A DNA stretch of 64,000 nt from Klebsormidium nitens (taxonomy: Eukaryota; Streptophyta; Klebsormidiophyceae; Klebsormidiales; Klebsormidiaceae): positions 1-64,000 of the forward strand of contig DF237311.1 in the NCBI GenBank assembly GCA_000708835.1, written 5' to 3'. How positions within the stretch are numbered: the stretch's first letter is position 1; each line of letters starts with the position of its first letter. The notes under the pieces were generated by a model. That model was not told the origin of the DNA. It worked only from the letters and a program-made list of their open reading frames with translations, and searched no databases. This document shows positions 1 through 9,948 of the stretch, piece by piece. The position numbers were made by a program, and so were the translations under genes.

Positions 1-68
1 GGAAAGGGGAGGTCACGTAACCTTCGATGTCAGACACGTACATAGCTTTCTGGCCGACCAATCTGCCT

Positions 69-161
69 GTCGGCGTAGCAACACAACTTGTCGCGAACTG
101 GAAATATGGCAACTTCGAACCCGCAGGGTCAGCATCGTCGGTTCGACACCGGCCGCCGAGA
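69..161 (+). repeat. tRNA-like repeat, copy 1
   Basis: The first 7 nt (GTCGGCG, 69-75) nearly pair with CGCCGAG at 154-160, and a T arm (GTCGG, loop TTCGACA, CCGGC) lies directly before the 3' strand. This gives a canonical tRNA 3' half with a Pol III B box. A TTTT run at 164-167 could end a Pol III transcript. A type II-like variable hairpin (ACCC..GGGT) precedes the T arm. I could not fold a convincing D arm or anticodon arm, so this is either a degenerate tRNA gene or the head of a tRNA-derived SINE. Similarity to copy 2 extends well outside on both sides, from about 10 to 240. Confidence 0.55.
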
Positions 162-510
162 TCTTTTGTCTTTCGATCGTTTTGGCTTTTCTGACAGGGC
201 TGAAAGAGAGTTACCATGTCAGAAAGCCCTTTTTGCTCAAGAGACAAAGCTGCCGCCGACTGTTCTTGAGCAGGGCAACTGTGTCTTTTCAAAAGGCTTA
301 TGCAGATGTTGGTGGCTACAAAAACCACACCAAAAAGCACCGACAGCCAGCGTCTGAATTGTTTCAACCCGTTGACCGAGACAACCGGACACGTTGCGCT
401 CCAATGTTTGTTAAAGCTTTTCGTCGCAGAGCTGAAGATTAGTCTCCCAAACGCGGGGCAGTCAGGTTGATTGATAGCAATAGAAGGTGCGGCAGCCTTC
501 GTCGTCAGCC

Positions 511-582
511 ATCAGAGTGGCGCAGCGGAAGCGTGGTGGGCCCATAACCCACAGGTCGAAGGATCGAAACCTTCCTCTGATA
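511..582 (+). tRNA. initiator tRNA-Met (CAT)
   Basis: A complete 72-nt cloverleaf. The acceptor ATCAGAG (511-517) pairs perfectly with CTCTGAT (575-581), with discriminator A at 582. The anticodon stem is GTGGG/CCCAC around loop CCCATAA, giving anticodon CAT. The T stem is GAAGG/CCTTC with loop ATCGAAA; A at both T-loop positions 54 and 60 is the eukaryotic initiator signature and differs from the usual TTCRA loop. The GGG/CCC pairs at the base of the anticodon stem are also initiator-specific. There is no intron. A T5 run at 585-589 is the Pol III terminator. Confidence 0.97.
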
Positions 583-1111
583 CATTTTTGGAGTTTCCTT
601 TTTCGGGATCATGCTTGCGAGCTGACGTCATCGGGAACGTGACGTTCCCAACGAGGTGACGTCCCGGCTTGTTGGTGCCACTTGTCCTGGTTCGTTAGCG
701 TGCAAGGCCTGAAGCTTCTTTTGAAGGACGGTCCACTACAGCCAATCTTCGAAATGAAATCAGCCATGGCTAAGCTTGAATAAAACACGCTTCCTTACTC
801 ATATAAGTGTCTCTTCTGTTTTCTGTCTTCTGCTTTCTGTCGGTATTGATGCGACCTCAGCATGGAGACCAACCGGTTTGACTGATGAAAAGGTTCCAAG
901 GTGATATTCATCCCAGTACAGCAGCTGCCCCAGTCTGAAAACTTGCTGTCATCGGATCTTGGCATCTGCGCTGTTGTCTGGCTCCGGTTCAACAAAAGTG
1001 GCTTCCAAGGTGACGTCACCACAGAATGTCACTCGCCAGGTGACGTCACCAACGAAAGTGACGTGCTCCGCTGTTTTCGTGTACTTGATGTTGAGAAAGC
1101 AGTGTCTGGTT

Positions 1112-1215
1112 TTCGGCGAAGCAATCCCTCAGCGCAGCAGCGCAGTCAGCCTGGGACCCAAACGGGTCAGCCTTTGGCGTCGATCAAACCGTCGTTTCGA
1201 AACCGGCCGCCGACG
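1112..1215 (+). repeat. tRNA-like repeat, copy 3 (divergent)
   Basis: Begins TTCGGCGAAGCAA, matching the 5' end of the other copies (GTCGGCGTAGCAA). It ends with T loop TTCGAAA (1196-1202), CCGGC and CGCCGAC (1208-1214). The middle has diverged and the first acceptor base no longer pairs, so this copy looks decayed. Confidence 0.45.
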
Positions 1216-1499
1216 CCTCCTTGCTTTTCCGTTGTTCGCGGAATTGTGCCAATGCAGGTCTTCCGGACCCACGCTTCCCACTCTTGTTGACATCAAGTTG
1301 GTGAAGAAGTGTCCCTCACCCTTTTGATGAAAGATGTGAACAAGAAGCGTCTGGAAACCTCATCTATCTCAACTCTGGGAAGCACGTACGTACACACACT
1401 CTGATTCGCTGTTGGGCTGCCAAGAGACTGTTCTCGACTCATTTCCTGCTCCGCCGGGCTGTCCGCTGACCCCGGCGCACAGGCATCTTTGGCCGTTAA

Positions 1500-1690
1500 C
1501 CATGGGCTGGTTAAAAAGTGGTTATATGTCCCTGGGCGATATGTGGTTATCGCCCAGGGACTTGGGCGATAACCAGCCTTGGAGCAAGGTTAAACATTGG
1601 CTATTCCACTAATAACCGGAGATCAAGTCTGGCAAATAGCCTGATTAGCGGCCAAGCAATCCTGTGGCGCGCTCATTTCAGTCGAAGCCT
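1500..1690 (+). repeat. dispersed repeat, left copy
   Basis: About 190 bp that align, with gaps, to 63,560-63,760. The best block is TAACCAGCCTTGGA(G/A)C followed by AAGGTTA; the shared words GTCTGG, TTAGC and GCGC follow in the same order. This copy also holds a perfect hairpin: GTCCCTGGGCGATA at 1528-1541 pairs with 1548-1561 around a 6-nt loop. No terminal inverted repeats or target duplication could be fixed, so its class is unknown. Confidence 0.5.
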
Positions 1691-2146
1691 CGAGGACGTG
1701 AAGTGCTCGGGGACTCCCGCCGAGCCGTTGCCTCCTCTTCCGGACCGTCCGCCACTTCAAGCTTTATTAGCAATCTTTGGCAAGCCCTTTTAAGGGTATT
1801 CGGCACAGAGGTCTATTCTAGAGAAGGCACCAACACCTTTGCTTACAATTGCAGTGAGCGCTGAGGTCACTGCGGCGTGGCAATTGGGTTGCCGGACCAC
1901 CGTTTTGCCACCTCATAGTTGTTCAGGATTGAAGAGTGTCCGCGCGCGGGTTGCCCTCTGGACCGTTGCGGACGCCCACTTCACCACCGTCCGCAAGCGC
2001 TTCCGTTTCGTGAGTTCCTGGGGTTTGCGGACGTCGTTCCAACGAACTTTTGCGTACTTTGTCTTGTCCGCGATTCAGTTCGAACCGAGGTGACGTAACC
2101 GTCAAAGAAAGAATCGTGCATAGCCTTTCAGTGGACCGTTCTGCCC

Positions 2147-2246
2147 GTCGGCGTAGCAACACTCAACTAGTCGCGAACTGGAAGCTTTGGCAATTTGAGT
2201 CGACCCCGCAGGGTCCGAATCGTCGGTTCGACACCGGCCGCCGACA
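2147..2246 (+). repeat. tRNA-like repeat, copy 2
   Basis: This is the best-preserved copy. GTCGGCG (2147-2153) pairs perfectly with CGCCGAC (2239-2245). The T arm is GTCGG-TTCGACA-CCGGC (2222-2238). GACCC-CGCA-GGGTC forms a variable-arm hairpin, and TTTT follows at 2249-2252. At about 100 nt it is longer than a normal type II tRNA, leaving room for an intron or an insertion. No anticodon arm can be assigned with confidence. It shares upstream (ACGTAACC..TC) and downstream (ATCTTTTGTC, GAGCTGAAAGAG-like) flanks with copy 1. Confidence 0.55.
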
Positions 2247-2527
2247 TCTTTTGTCCCGCGACCGTTTGGATGTTTTGGCAGAGCTGAAAGAGTGCTACTA
2301 CAGAGGATTTTATTGGTATTCTGATCCGCTGTCGTACTTCGGGCTCCACATCGGTGAAACAAGCTGCCACCGTTTCTTGTTGAGCGGACGACTGGTTTTG
2401 TTCAACAGACTTTAGCTGTGGGGAGAACAGGCATCCCAAAAAGCCCTGGAATCTAGCGTGTCATTTGGACTCGTCAGTGCGGACATCCGGCCACTCCGCT
2501 CTAACAGTGCTTCCGCCTGTTTTGCAG

Positions 2528-5312
2528 GCGTCGAGCCCGTCCTTCTAGAGCCACTCCGCCCAGATTACGACCTTTACATTGACGCCCCTTACAACGTCTT
2601 CGCTCTCAGCCCGGGAGGTGTGAATTCGCTCCCTCCAGAGGTATACTGCGCGCGAGCGGGGCTAACTTACGGGTCGGTGGCGCTAGAGGACGCGGAACAG
2701 GTGAGGCTATTCACACCTGCGGGTGGTGCGTGTCTGGATGAAGTGTGAATAAGCACATTCAGGCCGGCTCATCGGGTCACAACTCACGCAAGCCGCGAGC
2801 GGTGTGCCTGGCCATTCAGACTCTGGGGAAGTCAGTATGCCGTGACTCTCTTTGCTGAGATAGTAAGTCTACTGCTCAAAGTGTGGCGATGTGAGTGTGG
2901 AGCCCAATGGACGAGCGGCATTGGCACCCGAACTCACGCGACCGTTCAGAATGCATCTAAGCCGTCGCCTGATAGAGTTTGCACAGATCTGTGTCTCGGC
3001 GGCCTGTACCAGGCGCTGTAATCGGCGACAAATGTACTGTGTTTGGTCTTTCTACTACTTCAGTAAATAAAACCCTGAAGCTCGTCTGGCCATTGGTAAA
3101 GGTGGCGTGTGCGCCAAAAGCCACATCATCAAGTCGAGTTTCTGTACTCCTCCGGTCTTGCTCCCTGCAGCTTACAACTAATCAAAGCCGCCCTTTCGAG
3201 TCCCAAAGAAGAACTTGTAACGCCTTGCCCAATCCTCTCCTGCCACGTGTCGCCAGGTCGCTAAGCACGTGACCTACCCGTGCCCCGCAGACTACATCCG
3301 GACTATTCTCAGCTGCGGCCTCCCGTCCGTAGCGGCCCGGCTGACGTCAGACGGAACCCTTGTGGCGTGGGCGCTGACGCAACCTTACCTGGCATTAGGA
3401 ATGGTTAACGTCATGCCGGTAAGCCCTTTATTGCAGCCGCTACAGGATGGTCCTCGCCCCTACTTTGAATATACAGGAACTTAACGCTCTCTAAGCTACG
3501 CTCTCGAAGGATAGCAACGATTTCAGGAATTTCAAAGATTCCACCGTGGCCACTACGGGGATAGTAGCAAGGATGGTAGCTTGCACCGGGGCAGCCTCCT
3601 GGAACGAGAACTCGATCGGACGACTAATATCGATCGACTTTCTTGAAGCAAGTTGCCCGGGCCGAAAGTAAGCTGCGCAACCGGTCACCGGTGCTAGATT
3701 CATCATCCATGACCGGAGGTGCTGAATAGCCTGCGAGAAACCGAAGCAGTCGGTACGTTCCTGGTGGGCCACCTGCCGGGCTCGGAGTGCGGGCCCGGTG
3801 CGGGCAACGCCGACCCAGTTCGGACACCCCCCTGGGACACTGACTCGGTAGTCGGTACGGCGGAAAAGTTGGCCGGTACCGACCGGCGTTGACAGTGCTC
3901 ATTGCACTCGAGTGAACCGTCGATGTGCAGGCCGTAAGTACACGGACGGCGCAGAATCAGTTATATTGTTGCCACGGTGGAAATTGTTGCTACGTCAGCA
4001 AAGTGTGCAATTGGACGAGTTTAGAGAGCGCAGGGCAAGTTAGAAAGCGTAAACTTCTTACATATTACTTTGACCCGTCCCGTTGGGGAGCCCTGTTCAG
4101 AAAGTGTCCCGCTTTAGTTCCGTTCTTAGGGGTCCTCAGGATTCGGAACCCCTCATGCTACTGTGACCGCTCCATCGGGAGACCACTTTCTTGAGAAAGC
4201 GTCCCGCTCTAGTGCCTCCTCCAGGCCCCTACGAACAGCTCTGTCCTTTTTTGAGCGTTCTCATTCTCGAACCGGGATTTGGGAGCTCCTTCTGCAATCT
4301 GCCGGGTCTAATTCGGCCCTGCACCTGAAAAGATACCTTCGTTAAGCTCTTATCACTTTGTTTTCTGCTTGTGCTGTGACGTCCCCCTCTTTCCAAATCT
4401 CGATACTGCATTTTGGGCAATCGTCTGCTGGCTGCGCCAGCGCGCCACTCACGTCTTTTCCAGGGGCCAGGGGCCAAAACATCTAATGCGCAATTGCGTC
4501 GTTGTGTTTGACTGGAAGATGCGGCCAATCATCACCTTATTAGGCTTCTACTCTGGGCGGTTCTGGTTGTTTCCAAAGACAACATGCCGATGCTTTTAAC
4601 AAAGAACAGAATCTATATCAACAAGCGTCCTTCTTGGGCGGACTGTTGCTTCTCTCCTTGTCTTCATTCTTCCGTGGTGTCTTCATCACTTGATTTCGTT
4701 TCGTTTATCAACCCCCTGCTCTGTGCGCTGTAAACCTGAGACGACGTTAACTTGGGTCAGAAACTGATTCGTACCTATGAATGAAACTCTCAAAACTCAG
4801 ATCGTTAGACGGTGAAGATTTTGCACAGTCTTCGGAACTTTGCGTGCAGATTGACAATTGTCTCGCCTCCTTTGATTCTGGTTGTTGGCGCTCTTTCTTT
4901 TGAAAAGGAATCTGAGAAGACCTCTCACTTGGGTTCGGCGGGATTGGCGACCTTCTGCTTAATCGCTGGCCGAAGGACGAGTCTGCAAGGTATCAAAACT
5001 GGAACTTCTCTCTCATGCCATCTACTTACAATGTCTCATGGACACTTCTTCGGTTCTCATTTGTCGGCGACCTAGGAGCTCTGAGGACGTGTCTTGTCTC
5101 CGGTTCGCGGTTGCGGCATTCCTTTTCCTGCACGGCTTTGTAACCGATGATTCCTGAAGGCAAGTCTTTTTTCGAAACAGGGTCATCGAAGAAGCGGCCT
5201 AGGGCGTGCTGTCGTCACGCTCTTGGCCCGGCAGCAGCTGGCGCGTGGCTGGACGTCACACGCTTACGTCAGCGTCGACAACGTCGCGTCCGAGCAGCTC
5301 TTTGCGTCGCTG
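2528..5312 (+). CDS. GNAT acyltransferase, GLYAT/FR47-like (partial gene model)
   Basis: Three exons are supported: 2528-2700, 3291-3418 and 5181-5312, each bounded by AG and GT (acceptors TTTTGCAG, CCCCGCAG, GAAACAG; donors GTGAGG, GTAAGC, GTGAGC). The second exon encodes the GLYAT-like run with LPSVAARLTSDGTLVAWAL. The third opens with HRRSGLGRAVV, the acetyl-CoA-binding R-x-x-G-x-G/A-type motif A of GNAT enzymes, and goes on to YVSVDNVASEQLFASL, the usual start of motif B, where the next residues should be Gly-Phe. Exons 2 and 3 join in frame as ...NVMP-GHRRSGLG. Such enzymes move acyl groups from CoA to small amines or amino acids; the substrate is unknown. Exon 1 ends in phase 0 but exon 2 starts after two bases of a codon, so a short exon is missing between 2701 and 3290. 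The N-terminal and last exons were not found, so the gene may be a decayed copy. Confidence 0.6.
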
Positions 5313-8300
5313 GTGAGCCGCTGTCGTGACGATAAATGGGGCTCACTCGTTGAGCCCATCTGCTCCCACCATACGGGGCAACGAGTAAGATGCCCAAGCG
5401 TTTAAGCCAATGCTGTTATTAGTTTCTCCTTGTGCGGTCTTACGTCAGGTGTTGAGGATTCGTATGTTGTTTGAGAGATTGGAGACGATCTTTCGGTGGA
5501 AAAAGTTCGTGAGGTCACTCCCTTCGTCGATTGTTTCCACCGTCTTCTTAAAGTCTGCAAAGCTTCACATGGTTTGCTTGCCCAACTTAGCTTGTTCGCA
5601 TTTTGGGTCTGATATTAGCCTGTTCGCATTTTGGGTCCGATCATGCAAGCCGAGCTTATGTTGAACATGCACGACCAATCCTTCGGGGCCACGTATGCTC
5701 AAGTTCCCAAAAAGCGGACGCATTGCTCAGCCACGTCCTTTATATGGCACAAGCCCATTCGGCTAAAGCTGATTGCTGAGTTGTTTACTTTCTGTTCGTA
5801 GGGGTACAAAAAGGTTGAAAGAGCCTATTGGACAGGCTGCATGGTTCAGACCCCAAGCTAGCCGTTTTTGTGAAAAGGGAGGATGGAGTTCGTGAGTTGT
5901 TCAGTGACACGAACTATGCATCACTGACATAAGCTTGCTGGACAGATCGGTACCTTGTGGCAATAAGTGTGAGATGAAGCCAATCATGGCTTTATGGGGG
6001 CAGTTTGTTGCAAAATCAATCTCATGTGATTGTGATAACGTGACTTCAGTCACTTTAGTCGAGTCACTCGGTTTTTGTGATTGACTGTACACAATTCTGT
6101 GAGCTCACCTACATGACGAGCTGTACTATAAGTTCATGCTGTTTAAATCCCATGTAACGACATAGGTTGAATGAAGCACGCAATCACAATGTGTAGACCG
6201 GACTTAACCTGAGGTTCGTGGCATGACATCCACTCGATTTTAAAGCCCAAGCTCGCGCATTTTGCAGCAAGTCCACTAGTTTGAATATAGTGCACCCAAG
6301 CCCTGTCACGCAGCGATATCGTTATTAAAAAGCTTTATAGTAAGGAGCAACAATAGGTTGAATGCTGTCATTGTCTAGAGTCATGACTGCGCTTTATCTA
6401 GATTGCCAGCTAGGCCGGCAGCGTCTTCAGATGGCGCGCTTGCTTCGGCGTGCCACTCGATGGATACTTGTCTGCCCGTGCGAATCAAAGGCATGGGGCG
6501 GAGTGCGGGTACAGGGCATTGTTAGTGCTGTTCGCAAGGCAATGTTCTGACAACAACGTCTCGACAACTACGGACTCGATGCATTTGTACTGGTATAGAG
6601 TCATCGACACCAATGGCACGGGTGACAAGGTGACAGGGGCGGCAGCACGCCGGCACGCCGACTTTTGAATCAGGATCCGGAATTCAGGCAGGGTTTACCA
6701 GTATGGCAGTAGCTATGCTAATAAAATGTTCAAGAGTCAAGACTCAAGTCGTACCCGCGGCGAAATTTGCGGCCGGGTTTTACGCGGCGCTCGGCTGCTA
6801 GCATGCCATGATGCGTCACGACTCACAACCGCCGTGCCAAGTTCCAACTGCATATCCGGATTCCGGATCCGGAATTCCGAGACGAAGCGGCGTGGAAGGC
6901 CGTTCGCATCAACCTAGGCAGCTAGGAGCGCCCGGGGTAAACCAAAATCGGCCCTCGGGTACAACAAGTGCCTCCGAGTCGTTTAGCCGGGCGGACCAAT
7001 ATAATAAGCTTGCCAGCCTGGGACGGGTAGGGTTAAGTTTGGGGTTAGGGTGGGTACGGCTGCGGAGCACGTAGATTACCGTAGTGGAACGTAATGATTC
7101 CGAATAAATAAATAATTAATTGCCGTCGGAAAGTTAGAAACTCATTTTTGGGTTCGGAAAGTGGATTTTTGCATTCTAAAAATAATTGCTCAAGGGCGTT
7201 CGGATTTAAAAAAAGTACAACCGGTCGGTTTAAAACATACAAATGTGGGGCAGAAAAGCGCTCGGGGGACGATTCCGGCCCAATTCGGATTTGGGGTCGT
7301 ATTTAAGAAATTAATTGAGAAGCTGAGGTCGTATTCGATAAAATAATTGTAATTTTTGACCATTCGGAATCATTACGTTCCACTACGGTATATGGCCGGG
7401 TAAAAGGGCTGGTTAGTGTTTAAGCTGGAGCTCCATATACCGTACCTAGCTCTTATTTAATTGTTCAATGTACCTACCCCGTCAACAAGGCTGGGTCCTG
7501 CCACCAGGCCCCAGCTACCCAAAATCAAGAATTTCGATTATTGTTCACACCGCCCGGGTTGTCCCGAGCACTCCTGTTGACAATTGCCCTCTCCGACCAC
7601 TCAGGACTCATGAGCCGGTTGGAAATCGCCGACTCATCGAGCCGCACGTGTTTGTGAATTTAGTAGGACACTACCCTGTTCTGGCCTAGCCTAACAAAAT
7701 TGCGGGCCGGTGGGTCGCGGTAGGACTACGTCATAAAAGGACGTGCCATGACGTACGAAGACATGTGCAAAATATCAGCTGCAAATCGTGCCACGTGAAC
7801 CCTCAGGTTTGACAAGATGGGCTATGATTTCCTACTAGCTCCCGAATCGCCGTGTGATTAGTCACGCGCTCGCAGCCTGAGTTGACTGCTCAATCTCGAT
7901 TCTTAACTGGCGCCAAATAGCAATCCCCTGCACTATGACCTCTTTTGATTGGCCAAAAGTTATGACCGAATCCCAGCAAGGATACGAGGATTGGTCGATT
8001 GCAATATCCTCCGATTTGGAGGCCGGCCGTGCCGGCGGTATAATGATGTCAATGTTTCGAACGTGCTGGACAAGCGCCCCGGGCCTGGGGGTGATGTCAT
8101 GCATGATGCAACGAGAGCACGATCTAATTCAAAGCTTATTAACGAGTACCATGCCCGCACAAAGGAGTATGACAGAAGACTGATGACCGGTGCTTATCAC
8201 CGATCACCAGAATCATGCCTGCTGGGATCGTTTATGCGGTGAAATATTGACCAGGTGGACCGTGGAGGTTCCACGGTAGTCATCGCCTGGTTCCTTTTCA

Positions 8301-9948
8301 ACAACTTGGAAATTTTGCATGCCACAGAAGAGGGAGGTGATACGGCCCCAGTACGTAAGCACGGACACGCTGCCGTCAGGAACAACCTTCCATTATTGCG
8401 CGCCTGTCAGACTCCCAGAATGGCGCATCATCGTGCTGATTATAAATCGTAGCTTGTATCATGTACCCGCTACCTGTATTGTTCTCAGTGATGATTCTTC
8501 ACTCCTGATTCCTGAATCGTCAGGTTTAACAGGTATATGAAAAAATTTGCATTAATTGATTCTCTCATCTGGAGACTGGCACGCAAGCTTTTGAACTTCG
8601 GAAAATGTTCAATATTTAGGTAATTTCGCTATTGGCTGCACATTCCGGGCAGCTCTGGAGCTGCCTGCAGCTATTCTTGGGGCATAAATCTCAACAGACA
8701 GCTCGTGCAAAAGAAGGTGGAGCATTCAACAGACGTCTGACGTGGCTGTGCTTTCTGTCCTTGATCAGTTTCGCACGCTGGTGTGGCACCCATCTGACCA
8801 TTCAGCTAATCACAGTGGTGCAGGTGAACATTCTTGTCGTCGAAAACACGGGCTTTGACCCCTTTTTCTTGCTATGGAACCTTCGATTACTGAAGTCTCA
8901 AAGGAAGTTGCTGGCCGTACTGGTATTAATCCTGGTATTAATCCTCAATTAATACTACAATACCTTCTGTAGTGATTATTTCGGCAGTGCGAAGTTTTTT
9001 CAAACACTGGTAACTAGTACATACTACAAACGAAGAACTTTTGAATGTTACCTCCCTACTGGTCAAGTCTGGTAGAATGTCGGCCCTTCTGGCTATTTTG
9101 GCATACTGGTGTGGAATTCACAATTGGCCGCACACAACATCACATGTGCAAGAGAGTGTTGCATTCAAATTTCACGAGCATTGGGCTCAAGTCGAGCTGG
9201 CGCAGGGCGGCTCGCGGTTCGCCTCATGCAGTTACCAGTCTATTCGGCCATCTAGGATTTCAGCTAGCTGGTAGGACCTAGTGGCAGTACTAAAGGATTC
9301 AGCTCATCGATCAGCGTCACAGACACACAGGAAATGGATTGTCGCCCAAAGACCAGCTGCCGTACGAAGGTACAGTCGACTCGTCGAGCTCATTGCACTC
9401 TAGGTTTTGGTCTTGACTCTTGATCGCAAAGTGCTGGGCGTCTCTCTTCTGAAATTGCCGCCCCCAGATGTTGCTTCCATTTGTCGTCCTCTTTCCTCAA
9501 GGTACGGGTGCCAGTTCATCTATGTCTGCCCACATCCTGGATATCGTCGAACCAAGAATGTCGAGGTCAGCAAGTATGAAGCAGTTGTAGATACGGCATT
9601 CTTGCTGAGTCACCCGATATCAGCAGGCTTCCTCAAGCACCATCCTGCAGCTGCAGAATGCCCCTGCCAAGACACAGCTTCCGACTTTTCTACTCTCTTA
9701 TGCAGGATACATTCTGAGAAGAAAGTCGCTCAATGCAGTTGCTGGGCGTCCATCTCGCTAGCACTGCGAGGACTGCACAAGAATCTTCTGCCACCAGCTG
9801 CCCTTACTTTTCGATGACCACTTCTCCACTAAGAGACCGCCCGTCGCTTTCAACCACCCGCCGCAGCACAACAGGTGGTGCGCTTTAGCAGCTTGCAGCT
9901 GATCGCATATAGACGCAACGGCGCCTGTCCGCAAGTCTGCGCACGACT
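5313..9948. other. intergenic region, no supported protein gene
   Basis: Short open frames on both strands look random, with no shared motifs or consistent splice sites. The last exon(s) of the upstream acyltransferase could lie in the first part. The only clear element is the MITE at 7079-7388. A 16-bp palindrome centred on GGATCC lies near 6868, and TTAGGG-like words occur near 7040 but do not form an array. Confidence 0.5.
7079..7388. mobile_element. MITE, Tc1/mariner-like
   Basis: A 310-bp non-coding element whose first 26 bp (7079-7104, beginning CCGTAGTGG) are the exact reverse complement of its last 26 bp (7363-7388, ending CCACTACGG). TA flanks both ends (7077-7078 and 7389-7390), as expected for a Tc1/mariner target duplication. 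The interior is AT-rich with no coding capacity. The perfect inverted repeats imply a young copy. A PIF/Harbinger origin is less likely because no 3-bp TWA duplication is present. Confidence 0.8.

Larger units (their letters stand above)
583..2527. other. intergenic region with repeats and TGACGTCA sites
   Basis: No protein gene is supported here. The stretch holds tRNA-like copies 2 and 3, a run of TGACGTCA-type palindromes (about 625-655 and 1008-1072), a perfect 14-bp hairpin (1528-1541 with 1548-1561) and the left copy of a dispersed repeat (about 1500-1690). The upstream exons of the acyltransferase gene may lie here, but I could not place them. Confidence 0.5.

Noticed and set aside
7020-7065. 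Telomere-like GGGTTAGGG words
   Set aside because: Only two or three irregular units; not an array.
9407-9817. 136-codon open frame
   Set aside because: No recognised motif, no paralogue near copy B of the adjacent gene, and composition typical of random frames.
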